Source: Apricaphanius iberus (taxonomy: Eukaryota > Chordata > Actinopteri > Cyprinodontiformes > Aphaniidae). From it: a DNA stretch of 64,000 bases. The notes under the pieces were generated by a model that ran no database searches, was not told where the DNA came from, and saw nothing but the letters and a program-made list of their open reading frames with translations. Location: the NCBI GenBank assembly GCA_028564705.1, contig JAPXFQ010000899.1:2604001-2668000 (forward strand). Direction: 5' to 3'. The position numbers and the translations under genes were made by a program. Below are positions 39,501-49,339 of the stretch, in pieces. The stretch's first letter is position 1. The number at the start of each line of letters is the position of its first letter.

Positions 39501-42500
39501 CTGATCCCGCTTAAAATCTGTTTTTGATCTGAGCTGACCTCATTGTGGGAATACAAACTCCAATTCTCTGCCTGTAAATCATGCTGTTGATGTGGAGGGG
39601 AACATCTGCTCACTCTGCCTCGCTCCCTCACAATCACACGCAGGATTGGACTGTGTTAGCTGGTGACGTCATTTTCTCTGACTCATTCCTCCTTGTCGTC
39701 AGGCTGAGCACACCCTGTGCGTGTATGTGAGCTTGTGTGCGATTTGCTGTAATCTGCAGAAGACTGTAATGGGTGGATGTATGCTGTTTCTCCTCTGGAA
39801 AGTGTGTGGTCTTTTGTCTTAAGTCTTTTTTTTCTTCTGTTTGTAGTTTAAGGTCTATTGAATTGCAGAGCCAAGAAAAAAGTATTTTTTGCACTTAACT
39901 TTTTTACATATTGTTACGTTATAACTGCAAACTTCAATTTCCTCTGGATTTTTCTGTGATAGACCAACACAGAGTAGCAGAGAACTGGTAAGAATATAAT
40001 AGAATAATCCTTTATTACCCTGTGAGGGGAAATTTGGTTGTAACACCAACAAAAGCAAGAACAGAACACAAGAGAATTTTTCAGAGATCATAGATCTGAA
40101 ATGTGCCATTCTTTCATATTCAGCCCCCTTTAATTGGATAGCCCTAAATAAAATCTAGTACATCAAATTTCCTTCAGAGCTCACATAATTAGTAAATAAT
40201 GAAGCTTAAAACCAGTTGTGGAAAAGTTCAAAACAAAATTAGCAAGCTTTGGACCTATCTAAAAGACAAGGCAGGAAAAGCATTTAACAAAAAGCATGAA
40301 AGAGGCTTATGGTGCTGGAGGAGCTTCAGAGATCTACTCAAGTCAGATTCTGTTCATCGGATAGCTAATAATTATGCACTTAATTGATATGGCATATAGA
40401 AGTGTGGTGTAAAGGAAACTGATGTAGAGAGAAAGCCATAAGACGTTCTCCTTCAGTTTGCCACAAACTATGTAGGGGAAACGTTTAAAGATGGGGTTCT
40501 AATCAGACGAAACAAAGACTTTTTGGTTCACTTGTAAAAAACTTTTTGACAGAAGACAAGCATCCCACATACCCCAGGACACCCTCCTTGTGGTTGAAAA
40601 AAGAAGAAACAAACAAACAGGTAATGGCAGCATCATGATGTGTGGATTGTTGTCATCAACAAAGTTGGAGATGATGACAAAATGGATGGATCTGAATTCA
40701 GGAAAATCTTGTAGTAAAGCTTAGAGGCTGGAAGAAAAAAAACTTGTGCAGCCTGAGTAACAATTGGGATCTTTTTTTTAAAGGATGTTAAAATATAAAA
40801 ATGACAGACCTATGCCAATATTTGTACAGGAGAAACTGAAATTTATCTATGCCTTCTTTACAATATGAATAGGCTTGGTGACGTGCTGTTCTGCAAAGTA
40901 TTGACTAAGGAAAGTTGAATATAAGTGCTTCTCTTCCACCTCACAATTATAGGCTCTTGATTTTTGAAGTTTGCAGTTATGTGACAAAATGTGGAGTCTC
41001 GGACCATTTTTGTATTGTGAAATGTGTTCTGTTTGAGGATGAAATTGCCTTTCCGTGTGCAGATAATATTAATGCTTAAGCCAATTGCTTTTGAATGTCT
41101 TTTTCACTTACTCCCTTCTGTCCCTGTTAATCTTTTTGTACTCTGTGCCCTAAATCCCCCTACATCTTCTCCTCGAATTCCTCTAATCTTCTCTTTCAGA
41201 AGCTTGTACTTCTTCCTTTTATAACCTGTCGTCTTTCTGTGCCGATTATTCAGAGATCAACGACAGGGAGCAGCGCTTTCAGACGATGAAGGATGTCCTG
41301 CGACATTTTCCCCGGGAGAATTACGAGGTCTTCAAATATGTCATCAGCCATTTGAACAAGTGAGTGACGGGCAGGGTCAGAGATGGCCTCTGGCAGCTGT
41401 GCTGACTCCACAGCTGGTCACCCAGTCAGGTGACCAGCAGGTGATGTCACTGAAACAACTACACTGATTGTATTCGACAGTATGTTTCTTTCTGTTGTTG
41501 TTGTTTTATTCAGGCTGAGTCAGAGTGGGTAATGCTCTAGCTGTTTCAATGTATTTTGTACATTAACACTGGTTCAGTGCATCCCTTTAATTATAATTAT
41601 TCCTAAAATTCAACACTGGCCTCAAAACTTTCATAGTTAAGAAATCCCTTTAAAATATTGTATGCTCTTATTCTCCTGCTAAGAAGCTTTCCTTCTCTAT
41701 GGTAATATTCAGAGTAGGGAGAATAACTCATGCATAACCTACACCAAGCTTGTAACGGCCACAATTTTTGTTTTGACTATTTGTCCTATATACATAGTAA
41801 TCTATGCAATTGTCAGTTTACGAACAGGTCATGACATGGAGTTCATGATGTTATTGCTGTGTAATTGTGGGTGTAACCACTCTACAAAGCAAAGCCCTAC
41901 TCCATTCAGGTAAACTTCAGTTTTATCTGAACAAACATTATGACCTTTAGGCAATAAAAACATTACTTTTCACCAGTGGGATTTGATTCCCAACTTTCAA
42001 ACCTCTTCTGGATGTCATCTCTCCTCTATCTGCCCATTTCCTACCTGAAAACAATTTTAAAAAGCCAACAGTGCTACAAAACTACATATTTAAAAAAAAT
42101 ATATGTTCCAGTATCAGTTTTAATGTTATTGAAGTTGGTAAAACTGATTCAGTTATTGAACCTTATCCAACCTTTAATTTGCTATGATATTTTAATAGTG
42201 CCTCCATTAGCTTTTATCATTTTAGCAGTGGCTGTCATGTACTCTTCTATTTGATTATTGGGGTTAATAGAAAAAAAAGTGTGCAGGTTCAATTTTACTT
42301 TTCTAAAAAGAAAGACACATTTACAAATATATTGAAATGAGTGATTAATTTGGCCCCTAAGCAAGAAAGAGCACTTCTGAGGTGGCACTAAATGATTATG
42401 GACCTCTTCAACATGTATAGTAAACTGAACCCTTTCATAAAGTGATCCAGTCATTGCCTTTGAGGTGTTAGGGCTTAACCTGTTTAAAACGCTTCTACAT

Positions 42501-44123
42501 TGTATCTCCTACAGAATCTGATTTTTAAATTGTAGATATATCACCCAGTGATATACTGTATCTGTTTCTGATCATGGCTTGGTTCATTTTGACTAGATTT
42601 CTGTAATGATCAGAATTTTCCTCGAATCAGTTAATGTCTGTCTGGTTTGTGTAACAGGATTAAGAGGTTATGGTCAGCTCTTGCTTCATCATTCAACTTT
42701 CACTGGAGAGTTCTGGATATTTTCAGATTGCAGTTGTGTGTTTCTAAGGCATCAGATCCAGCAGCAGTTGACTGTGCTTGAAAAAATAGAAGGTTTCTCC
42801 ACAATTAGAACACATCCCACTGCCTGTGCTGTCTGCGGCAATGGGTAATAGTAACGCAAGCTGACGAGAAAAGTGATGCAATGATTCTTGTAGATGTAAG
42901 GTAGCTGAAGACATTGGTCTGGTCCAAACTCAGTGGAAGAAATATTTGTTGCTTAACACTGCCCTTTGTTTCGATCCTAGCTCTATGATCTTTCACCTAC
43001 TGTCATGCTGTGTGCATTCCCTAGGCTTGCATTTATTGCCTTCATAAGGGTTGTTGTGTCTATGAGGTAAACCATAAAAATTAACTGAATTTTAGTCAGT
43101 CCTACCTATTGTGTATTGTTCGTGTATTCTTTTACCTTTGAATATGTTCTTATTTTGTCACATTGCCCCCCGAAACTTATATTCAGTGCTTCTTGCTATT
43201 ATAACCTGATATGAATTTCAGCATAATCAAATAGGTTTAGAAATACCCCTTCATGAATAAACTTGCTTTACCAGTTTGTAAATTATTCTAATTTTAAACG
43301 AGCTGTTCTTTGAAGCCCTCAGGCTTTTAAACATTGATAGATTATAAAGACATATCCCAAGCTTTAAGCATCCCATGGAGCAGAATCCAAGTGGCCCATG
43401 GCATGACTGAAGGATATCCAAAGCTCATGTAGAAGAATATATTGACAGGACAGGTATTAGTGGTGCACTCCAAAAAAATTAAGCCATTATGGAAGACTGA
43501 TTGTTAGACGGTGCAGTGGGGATGCTTTTCTTCAGCAGGGACAGGGAAGCTGGTTCACACAGGGTCCAGAAAACAAAAGGAAGCCACAGTTTCAGATTTC
43601 TTAGATCTATAAAATAAAAAAAAGTTAAATGTCTGTGTTTCTGTTTCCCAGGGTGAGTCAGAACAGCAAGTCTAACCTGATGACCAGTGAGAACCTGTCG
43701 ATCTGTTTCTGGCCCACGTTAATGAGACCTGACTTCACCACCATGGACGCTCTAACTGCCACCCGCACCTACCAGACAATCATCGAGACCTTCATCCACC
43801 AGTGTGCGTTCTTCTTCTACAATCATCCCCTGTCCAATGGCCTCACTGGCTCCCCAAACTCCACGCTCTCTGGGGGCAGTGGGACCTCTGCCTACTCCTG
43901 CATGGCCGGGGGCTACTCCTCTTCCGCCTCGTCGGCTCCATCCCCTGCTCCTTACGTCCTCCCTGCCACCCCTCCTGTCATTCCTCATTACGGTCCTACC
44001 CTTCACCAACACCATCAGCAAAACAGGTCCCCTTCCCATTCCCCACCACCCACACCCCAGTCCACCCTGCTGCCACCCGCTCTGCACCCCCATCACCCCC
44101 TGGCTGAGCAACACACGCTGTGA
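9570..44123 (+). CDS. arhgap35: Rho GTPase-activating protein 35 (p190A RhoGAP), six coding exons
   Basis: Join 9570-13268, 19341-19485, 31368-31445, 38609-38737, 41254-41359 and 43652-44123; this is 4629 nt, or 1542 residues, close to the roughly 1500 of vertebrate p190A. The protein switches off Rho at the membrane and cytoskeleton. In order it has an N-terminal GTPase-like domain with P-loop GQCGVGKS (residues 28-35) and a TKCD motif, FF repeats (about 270-530), pseudo-GTPase domains (about 590-960), a tyrosine linker (DYAEP Tyr1094, ETIYAVPHD Tyr1113), a RhoGAP domain (about 1255-1440) and a Ser/Pro-rich tail ending AEQHTL. The arginine finger is Arg1290 in GIYRVSGNK. The tail and overall sequence fit ARHGAP35 better than ARHGAP5. 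The start is the first ATG of a double ATG at 9570; the only in-frame extension upstream lacks an ATG. No frameshift or stop was seen. The a or b fish paralogue is undetermined. Confidence 0.96.
13857..13925. mobile_element. Possible Tc1/mariner terminal fragment
   Basis: TACAGTGGGGAAA followed by a region resembling the ends of fish Tc1-derived elements. Only one end is visible, with no partner inverted repeat nearby. Confidence 0.3.
16896..17540. mobile_element. PIF/Harbinger-like MITE (645 bp)
   Basis: Inverted termini AGCCTAGTTTATGCTTCT and AGAAGCATAAACTAGGCT are perfect over 18 bp and are flanked by a TAA on both sides (16893-16895 and 17541-17543). A 3-bp TWA target duplication is the hallmark of PIF/Harbinger elements. 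Subterminal sequence contains CCGTCGACGG-type palindromic stretches. The only longer open frame (17157-17399, minus) shows no transposase or Myb-like motif, so the copy is non-autonomous. Confidence 0.8.
17955..18060. repeat. Short fragment of a dispersed LINE-tail-like repeat
   Basis: Contains the CTTCCCACAGTCCATAAACATGA-like core (diverged, in pieces) seen in better copies at 29106, 49340 and 49735. It is too short and diverged to classify. Confidence 0.35.
19341..19485 (+). CDS. arhgap35: arhgap35 exon: start of the RhoGAP region (residues 1234-1282)
   Basis: Acceptor TTTTTGGTAG and donor GTAAGA; 145 nt, phase 0 in and phase 1 out. It encodes a basic Lys/Pro/Arg linker and then the conserved NYFG...[13 protein letters not shown] motif that precedes and opens the GAP fold. 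Confidence 0.94.
20085..20262. mobile_element. Tc1/mariner terminal relic
   Basis: The run from GGGAACCAAACTTGAATGCA through ACATAAAATCTCAATAAAAT to GAATGCTTTTGCACGA follows the right-end region of a common fish Tc1 family; the relic at 39903-41000 appears to belong to the same group. There is no coding part. Confidence 0.5.
21530..21876. repeat. Left part of an old dispersed teleost repeat (element C)
   Basis: Contains motifs such as AAAGGGGTGGACATGGTCAG, ACCACCAGCCTGAACCGTTG and TTAGCTGACAGGAGT that I recognise as a widespread fish repeat. Its expected continuation is found only at 25312-25553. The interval is filled by LINE sequence, so this copy seems to have been a landing site for later insertions. 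Family assignment is uncertain. Confidence 0.5.
21877..21920 (-). repeat. 3' tail of a second LINE (LINE-B)
   Basis: Read on the minus strand this is a CCCTTCGGGGACATTAAAG-type LINE tail. It matches the tail expected for the LINE fragment at 24950-25190, from which it is separated by LINE-A. Confidence 0.4.
22449..23002. repeat. 20-bp direct repeats bracketing the rRNA-derived segment
   Basis: TACTAACATTAACCTGTCTC occurs just before (within 22449-22469) and just after (within 22982-23002) the 28S-like segment, separated by about 0.5 kb. It could be a duplication made when the segment was gained, or simply an internal repeat of the LINE 3'UTR. Confidence 0.6.
22521..22899 (+). pseudogene. 28S rRNA gene fragment (5' D1-D2 region) inside a LINE 3'UTR
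   Basis: The + strand contains the highly conserved large-subunit rRNA core: GCAGCCCAAAGTGGGTGG, AACTCCATCTAAGGCTAAAT, CCGGCACGAGACCGATAGTC, AAACGGGTGGGGTCCGC and GATTCAACCCGGCAGG. A GC-rich teleost-like D2 part follows, ending GACCGGCTCCGGATC. The order and spacing follow the 5' portion of 28S rRNA. Small deletions and substitutions between about 22665 and 22740 (after the GACCGATAGTC motif) rule out a working gene. It lies antisense to the surrounding LINE. Both flanks are LINE 3'UTR-like, so it is a captured fragment and not part of an rDNA array. Confidence 0.88.
23051..24808 (-). pseudogene. LINE-A reverse transcriptase, one in-frame stop
   Basis: Reads on the minus strand. Upstream RT blocks (24808-24443) end at a TAG (plus-strand CTA at 24440-24442). 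Directly in frame the sequence continues with [34 protein letters not shown], then [11 protein letters not shown] (finger and catalytic Asp), [13 protein letters not shown], the catalytic YADD box in [11 protein letters not shown], and the thumb and C-terminal region ending near 23051. The only clear disruption is the single stop. The pattern suits the CR1/L2/Rex1 group of LINEs. The RT would act in target-primed reverse transcription; this copy is 5'-truncated and presumably inactive. Confidence 0.85.
24950..25190 (-). mobile_element. C-terminal fragment of a second LINE (LINE-B)
   Basis: The minus-strand frame at 24964-25170 carries [19 protein letters not shown] and then [10 protein letters not shown]. 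This resembles the C-terminal block (HPL..EF.LLPSGRRY...F.P.A...LN) shared by many fish LINE proteins. Its tail appears to have been separated from it by insertion of LINE-A and now lies at 21877-21920. Confidence 0.55.
25312..25553. repeat. Right part of old dispersed teleost repeat (element C)
   Basis: Contains AGATCAGCAGTTTCTGAAAT, CACTTAAATCACCTTTCTTC and CATGTCTACATGCTTAAATA, ending CAGTGAGTGTA. These are the expected right-hand motifs of the repeat whose left part is at 21530-21876. About 0.3 kb of the usual middle is not visible. Confidence 0.5.
25955..26190. mobile_element. Tc1/mariner left-end relic
   Basis: TTCATACACCTGAAACCAGA, ACACTATATAAAA, TTTTACTAAATGTCAGCATA and TGCCTTTAAACAATCTG follow the left end of fish Tc1 elements, comparable in order to the copy at 52816. 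No transposase is left. Confidence 0.5.
27206..27472 (-). other. Unassigned open frame on the minus strand (88 codons)
   Basis: The frame runs from after a TGA at 27473-27475 to a TGA at 27206-27208 and includes [17 protein letters not shown] and [16 protein letters not shown]. Its composition is protein-like and the first ATG lies well inside. No family was recognised. It could be an exon, a retroelement remnant or chance. Confidence 0.25.
29106..29260. repeat. Dispersed LINE-tail-like repeat, sense copy
   Basis: Diverged copy with GGTAGCAATGCTGATG, TGGAGTTTGCATGTGTATG and CTTGCTTCCTCCCACA. This is a very common fish interspersed-repeat tail. Related copies lie near 17955, 47785, 49340 and 49735. 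Confidence 0.5.
29334..30112. mobile_element. Non-autonomous element with ~100-bp terminal inverted repeats
   Basis: 29334-29435 and 30011-30112 are inverted copies of each other, sharing TCTGCCATTTATCAA, GAGGATTATTCTCTCTTCTC and CCTCAAAACCTG. The 575-bp interior has no transposase-like frame. A target duplication could not be fixed, so the superfamily is open. The interior has a CpG-containing patch (about 29825-29945). Confidence 0.65.
30579..30610. repeat. (TA)n microsatellite
   Basis: About 16 uninterrupted TA units. Confidence 0.95.
31368..31445 (+). CDS. arhgap35: arhgap35 exon with the catalytic arginine finger (residues 1282-1308)
   Basis: Acceptor TCCTTCAG and donor GTGGGT; 78 nt, phase 1 in and out. 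It encodes [16 protein letters not shown], where the Arg (codon 31391-31393, residue 1290) is the RhoGAP arginine finger. Skipping this exon would keep the frame but remove the catalytic residue. Confidence 0.95.
32988..33353. mobile_element. Tc1/mariner internal-deletion derivative (366 bp)
   Basis: Termini CAGTTGGGAGAACAAGTATT and AATGCTTGTTCTCCCCACTG are imperfect inverted repeats, each flanked by TA (32986-32987 and 33354-33355), the Tc1/mariner target. The interior keeps a scrap of transposase C-terminus (EEWAKIS) and lacks the rest. Confidence 0.8.
33422..35363. mobile_element. 1.94-kb non-autonomous element with TTAA target duplication
   Basis: Left end AGGGACTATATCATGC and right end GCATGATATAGGTCCT are inverted repeats, flanked by TTAA on both sides (33418-33421 and 35364-35367). 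TTAA duplications are typical of piggyBac and Kolobok elements. The interior is partly GC-rich (about 34430-35080) and has no recognisable transposase; the frame at 34802-35071 shows no family motif. Confidence 0.7.
33516..33549. repeat. Poly-C run joined to (CA)n
   Basis: About 17 C followed by about 8 CA units, inside the TTAA-flanked element. Prone to length error in assembly. Confidence 0.95.
36053..36761. mobile_element. 709-bp TA-flanked MITE
   Basis: Ends CTGTATTTTCCAGACTAT and ATAGTCCAGAAAATACAG are perfect inverted repeats with TA on each side. Subterminal AAGCGCAACTGATTATAAGC resembles a common fish MITE family. No transposase frame is present. Confidence 0.75.
37750..38140 (-). 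mobile_element. LINE C-terminal fragment
   Basis: The minus-strand frame reads [24 protein letters not shown] and WITADPS, a pattern of the C-terminal region of widespread fish LINE proteins. It breaks down toward its end. It is a 5'- and 3'-incomplete remnant. Confidence 0.6.
38609..38737 (+). CDS. arhgap35: arhgap35 exon: RhoGAP core (residues 1308-1351)
   Basis: Acceptor CTTCCACAG and donor GTAAGT; 129 nt, phase 1 in and out. It encodes [20 protein letters not shown] and [12 protein letters not shown], strongly conserved RhoGAP blocks. Confidence 0.95.
39903..41000. mobile_element. Decayed Tc1/mariner element
   Basis: Near the left end TAACTGCAAACTTCAA and near the right end TTGAAGTTTGCAGTTA are inverted repeats. 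The interior preserves nucleotide traces of a Tc1 transposase gene (TGGACCTATCTAAAAGACAA, GGGGTTCTAATCAGACGAAA, GGTAATGGCAGCATCATGAT), but all frames are broken by many stops. Confidence 0.65.
39985..40070 (-). repeat. LINE 3' tail inserted in the Tc1 relic
   Basis: CCTTTATTACCCTGTGAGGG then GAAATTTGGTTG is a typical LINE tail in reverse orientation. It breaks the Tc1 subterminal sequence. Confidence 0.4.
41254..41359 (+). CDS. arhgap35: arhgap35 exon: RhoGAP core (residues 1351-1386)
   Basis: Acceptor TTATTCAG and donor GTGAGTG; 106 nt, phase 1 in and phase 2 out. It encodes [19 protein letters not shown] and then [12 protein letters not shown]. Confidence 0.94.
41360..43651 (+). other. arhgap35 intron 5 of the coding region (2.3 kb)
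   Basis: Mostly AT-rich with no clear features apart from a Tc1 relic near its 3' end (about 43330-43560). Confidence 0.85.
43330..43560. mobile_element. Tc1/mariner transposase relic
   Basis: AAGCTTTAAGCATCCCATGG and GGGATGCTTTTCTTCAGCAG followed by GGACAGGGAAGCTGGT follow the nucleotide sequence of fish Tc1 transposase genes. The related relic at 50640-51290 shares the last motif. Frames are broken. Confidence 0.5.
43652..44123 (+). CDS. arhgap35: arhgap35 last coding exon (end of RhoGAP domain and C-terminal tail)
   Basis: Acceptor TGTTTCCCAG; 472 nt including the TGA at 44121-44123. It encodes [20 protein letters not shown] and PTLMRPDF, which complete the GAP fold, then a Ser/Pro/His-rich tail ending LAEQHTL. 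The tail is longer and richer in Ser, Gly and His than I recall for mammals. Confidence 0.95.
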
Positions 44124-46990
44124 AGCAGGCATCAAGGGAACAAGAAGGGAAGAAAAGATGGCGGAAGAAAAGACGGCGGATAACAACAAAGTTTTAAGAA
44201 TTCAGAATAAATGTAGTTTGAAGGATGTGGAGATGTAATTTAACATTGAAATTAAAATTTGTTAGAGAATGCACGAGATGCAGTATGTACAGGGAAGAAC
44301 AGACATGTTTGGACGTTGGAGGTATTTGAGCCTCGGCTGGTTTCAGAAAACAGAACAATGAAGAGTCTCTGAACTGACTGGATTAACTTCTCTCTCTTTG
44401 ACACTTTATTCCTTTGTTTCTGTCTCACTTCACTAGTCCCACCCTCAATGCCTTTTAGTGAATCCACACACTATCGAGGAGTGATGCGTTGGCAGAAGCT
44501 GTTAAAGGGACTCAGGGGGCACACTTCACAAACACATGCACGGACACGACAGTAAAATCCTCAGTCTGGGAAATTAGCTGGCCAACACATGAGCCCACCT
44601 TCTGTAATGGAGGACCCCCACAGGTTGCGGCTGCCACAAACTACAGTCTGGATCATGTGTTTGTTTATTTCAACACTGTGCAGTGGACTTACACAAATAA
44701 AACATGTTGTAAGGCTCACCCAACAGGATGTTCAGTCCAAAGAAGCTGAGAAATCCCTATCTGGCATCCCCTTACACACACTCACGCACACCCATACATT
44801 GAAAGAGAGTCAAATTCAGGTTTAATCAGTGAAGTATGCCTGGCAGTGTAGGAAAAAAAAATTCCCATCCAACTGGATCTGCTGATCAGGATTATGGGTG
44901 CTGTGACACTTTGAATTCTAAGAAGAAAAAAAAGCTCCTCCCTGTTAACTCAACTTCATTCCTGAAATTCTTTGGAGATCTACAGTTCAACTGAATATGA
45001 GAACATTTCTGATTGGTCTAAATGTCTGTTCAAGGCCATCTCAGTCTGCGTGCACCTTTTTATTCACTTTGCTTAACCTGAATTTCCTTCTGCTTGACAG
45101 TTAGCGGGAATAATTCCAGTGTTGGACCATTCCCTGTCATGTTTCTTTTCACGCTGTTGTGGTTCTTACAACCGAGCCTCTTGTGCTGCAGTTTTTCATA
45201 ACAAGACCTTGTTCAAAAAAAGCACTTTTCTAAGGTACAGTTTTATTCGGGGGGCTGCCATAAAGTGATGGCCACTTTTGCTGTCAGTCCACTTTCTTTC
45301 TCGGAGCACAACACTGACATCTAGAGGAAGACTTGGATATCACTGCCACATGGGCGTCGCACCTTACCTTTACTTTTTTTTCTGAAGCATTTGGTGCAAC
45401 TGACAAAACCCTTTGGAATCAGCTTAAATTAAGTGGAATTAGATGTTGTAGTGTAGATTTAAACAAAGTCAATTTTAACTCAAATGCAAATAAATTGATA
45501 AGAAATCTGAATGTGTAGCTGCAAAATCATGTTATGTTGCAGTTTCTTTTTTTCTAATTGCTCAAAGCTTGAGAAAGGAGCTCTGTTCTCTTTCAGATAT
45601 CATGTTTTAGTTGAAGCAGACACAAGACCTCAGCAGTGGAAACCGCTTCAGGCTTAATGGGGGAAGAAAAAAGCTTATCTAGTGTTCTTGTACAAGAAAT
45701 TAATTATAACCACTACACCAAGATTTCAACCACACTGTGTGCCACTGCATCCCCTGTTTTAAAACAGACAGCAAAGAGAAAACAGACAGTCTATTCATCA
45801 GCTTGCATGGCCCAAGTGGAGCATCACTGAATTCCTCAGGCTGAGCTCACCGTTACTCTAGAAACCGGCCAAGATGCAGCTTGAGGAGAATCGCTGAGCT
45901 CCAATCGAAGAGGATTTAGGTGTCCCTGCAATTGTCTTTGGGTTTTTTTGAGCTCAACCCAGACAAAAAGAATAAAAACCATATAATTCAACCAATCATT
46001 TGACACTGAAGGAGATTTTATCAGTTCACTTTATTCATTCACTTTGTGTTTTTGCGGCTATGTGACACAAGATCTGGCCCAACCTAACTGGAAGGAATGC
46101 AGTTCTGTTTTTGGTCATTTACCCCGCCGTGTTACCCTGTTAGCTTGTCCAGATTACACACTCTGATCCGCAGAGGAAAAAGTGCGCGAGAGACCGAGCA
46201 GGAGGGAGTGTGGGGTGGTTGAATGGGATCATTATCTGGGAGACAGAGAGGGAAGGAGGGGTCGACCACTGGTACTTGTGTGAGAACGCCGGCCTGTGGT
46301 GTTCCCTTTGTACATCAACCTGTTAATACTAAACTGACTGTGAGGCAGCCAAAGACTGGAGGGGGGAAAAGGGGATGGGAAAGGTGGAAGCAAAGTGACA
46401 ATTTAATGAAGATATTGAATTTTGGTTCAGTGATGAAATTAATTGTGGCTGCATTATTATTTTTTCTTTGTTTATATTGCAAAAATGGTGACAGATGTTT
46501 AAGTTAAATGAAGAAACAAGCAACACTATTTTCAAATGGTTTTTAGGACGTTTGGGGAGATCTAACACTTTGCCCTTTAGTCAGGGTTATAGAAAAACTT
46601 TTTTTCATGTTTAAATTTAAGAATTAAAGGAAAAGACAAAGCATTTTCTGCATTTTGCAGTTTATAGCAATGTCTTTGTGAGCAACAGAGAGACCGGCCC
46701 AGTATAATGCATGATTTCTTCCCAAGTGAAAGAAAGAGGGCTTCAATACTCACTATTTAAAGTGGTGATGATGATGTAAAGTAAAAAAAAAAGTGGGAGC
46801 TGAGGGAAGTCGATGGTGAGAGTGATTTAAAAAACATATATATAAATGAAGTACTGTAAAGTTAAAGGATGACGTCATGCATTTTTTTTTTTTTTAAGAG
46901 TATGGTAAATTGTCTCAGTGGGAATGGTGTATACAGCAAGGCCTTATGTGATCTGTATCATAGTTAATAAATCAAATCTTGTTAAACTCA
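44124..46990 (+). other. arhgap35: Probable arhgap35 3'UTR
   Basis: No transposon relic was recognised here, unlike the introns and the downstream DNA. AATAAA occurs at 44206-44211 and near 44695, and at 46967-46972 followed by a T/G-rich stretch (CATTGTTTTGTC), which makes about 46990 the most likely distal end. p190A transcripts usually have long 3'UTRs. The end is inferred and was not observed. Confidence 0.5.
46967..46972 (+). terminator. Candidate distal poly(A) signal of arhgap35
   Basis: AATAAA with a downstream T/G-rich element. It is the last such signal before the sequence turns repeat-rich. Confidence 0.4.
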
Positions 46991-47784
46991 TTGTTTTGTC
47001 TATTTCTAACAGCTGATGTAAAAAAATTAAAATGAGTCCTCTACAACAGATCAACTTAGCTACAAAATTAACATATTTTAATAAAATTATTCAGACTTCT
47101 CAATCATGTCGAAAAACGTTTAATTTGAACGCATTTCACTCAAATTGATTTCAGTTTTCCACAAAACTAAATCTTTATGTCAAACATGAACTTAAAGTTG
47201 GAGATACTTCACAGGGGACATTGAAATAATCTTATTTTGGGTTAGCAAAAAGCTGTGGGGAACATCACAGAAATTATGACAGGAAGGCATCAAACCAATA
47301 CGTAAATAACTGACTGAGGGTTTAAAAATTCTCAGGGTTTCCACATTTTTCTTGAAGGCGCATTGAATCTTTAATCGATTAGAGAAGCAAAATAAATCTG
47401 TAGCCACCTGAAATGTTTCCACCAACTGATTTTAAAGAACTATTGAAGCAAAACCTACTGCTTTATCCAGCTCACTTCAGCCTACTGATCATTTAACATT
47501 AGACAGTGGACCAGTGAGCCAAGCCAAATTAACCATAGCTGCTCATACAGCATGGTTATATTTTAAAGGTGATATTTAATATATCCAAGGTAGGTATTTA
47601 ATAGCAGCAAGAAGAGTGAAGGCTGCTGTATGAATGCTGCCCCTGTTTTGGGTTGTGGAGGAATCACAGAATCTCTTCCGCTCTTCTACTGTTAATGCAG
47701 TTTGTGAAGTGTTCATATAACATTGGATTTAATTAGCCGACAGCAGCGGAATACAATGATTACAAGTGGGGAGCATGCATGGTA

Positions 47785-48060
47785 ATTACCCATCCATCCA
47801 TAGTCCAAACCAGCTTATCCTTGCTGGTGCCCATCAGCAGCAGTCATTGAATAGGTCACCAGTCCATCACAGGGCAACACAGAGATCCATGTGACCAATT
47901 AATCTAGCAATTTGTTGTTTTTTTTGGTTGTGAAGAAGGCTGTACACAGTCAGAATAAATGCATGTTCCGGGAGAACATGCAAACTCAATTTATGCCCAC
48001 AAGCTTCTAGCTGCAAGGCAACAGTACTAAACAACACTGTTGTCACTTTCATATCCATTT
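47785..48060. repeat. Dispersed LINE-tail-like repeat, antisense copy
   Basis: CCATCCATCCATAGTCC, CACCAGTCCATCACAGGG and GGGAGAACATGCAAACTC are the reverse of the motifs at 29106 and 49735. Confidence 0.55.
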
Positions 48061-49339
48061 TGAAGACCATCTTCATCACTACCATTTTTAGCCTCAGTTC
48101 CCCTGTTACTGTCTATTATGGCTTATTACTCATATACAGTCATGGGCGAACCAAATATGGCGGGACTGCTTGCAGTGGGAGCACATTATTAACAAATTTC
48201 CTTGAAACTTAGATCTCTGTCAGTTCTCTATCTTTAATTATTTTTGGCATCTTCTAAAATCTTATATACATTCTGCAACTGGAAATCTACTATCTTTGCA
48301 TCCTGTGTTTAATAATTGTAGGGTTCCCATGTAAAAAAAACAAAAAAAAAACAATACATCTCAGACCAATTGACATGAATATAATTGCATCTATTTAAGC
48401 ATTTGCATAATTTCATGCTAAAATATGTGCTGCAGTTGTCCGAAACATTGAACTTTGAATATTTACTTTTATTTATTTTACCTATGTTACTTTTAAATCC
48501 TTTAAATTTTGGATTCCTTCTGACTATAGAAATGTACATGTTCAAGGAAGTAGATTATTCCGTTTTGCAGTTTTTCTGACATATGAATTTTGACATGCAA
48601 CTTGCTTCACTTAAAGAGCATGTTCTTTTTTCTGGCATTTTTTGAGGCTCTGCAGAGTGAGTGAACGCTATAGTAAAGCAATATATAGCAACTTGACATT
48701 TTTGCTGTATTAGATCTCCTTCAGCAGTTTTGGTATCCTGATGAAAATATGTTAGAAACAAAAATGTGTGAATTAAAACTGCAATGGTCTTTGCTGAATT
48801 GAACAATTTTCACTTTAATTGCAAAGGAACTTCTTTTTCAGGTAATTTAATACCAAAGTGTGTGGCAAACAAAATTATAACTTCATTTTTAGTTTACCTC
48901 ATTATAAATATGTTTATTTCTTATTAATCTGACGATGGCTTGTGCACCCACACGCAGGTACATAAGAACAAGTAACATATCCTAAACAGAGCAGTCATAG
49001 TAAACAAGGGTGCACCATTTATTAATTTAATGGCAAAAGAATGAACTGTCCTTCACAAGGTCCTACACAGTCTGATGCAAAATGATGTAATTTGTTTTTT
49101 GTCATTTCCAGATCTCCATAAGCATGGAAAAAACATTTGTAGTACTGACTTTTTCCCCCCACACTATTGGATTTGTCTGAGTGTTCTGTCTGTCCATTTA
49201 TCTATCCATCTATTCTTCAATCCATTTTACATCCATCAGTTTATACATTTATCTTTTTCTCCATGAATCTATCAGTTTATTTATTATCCTCTCTTCCTTC
49301 CATTTATCCATTCTGATTTTTCCCTCTCTCCCATTTTTC

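Larger units (their letters stand above)
38738..41253 (+). other. arhgap35 intron 4 of the coding region (2.5 kb)
   Basis: Its second half is a decayed Tc1 element (39903-41000) interrupted by a short LINE tail; the first half shows nothing recognisable. Confidence 0.85.

Noticed and set aside
43752..44238. Overlapping frames on both strands over the last coding exon
   Set aside because: Caused by the Pro/Ser-rich C-terminal coding sequence; splice phase and homology select one frame.
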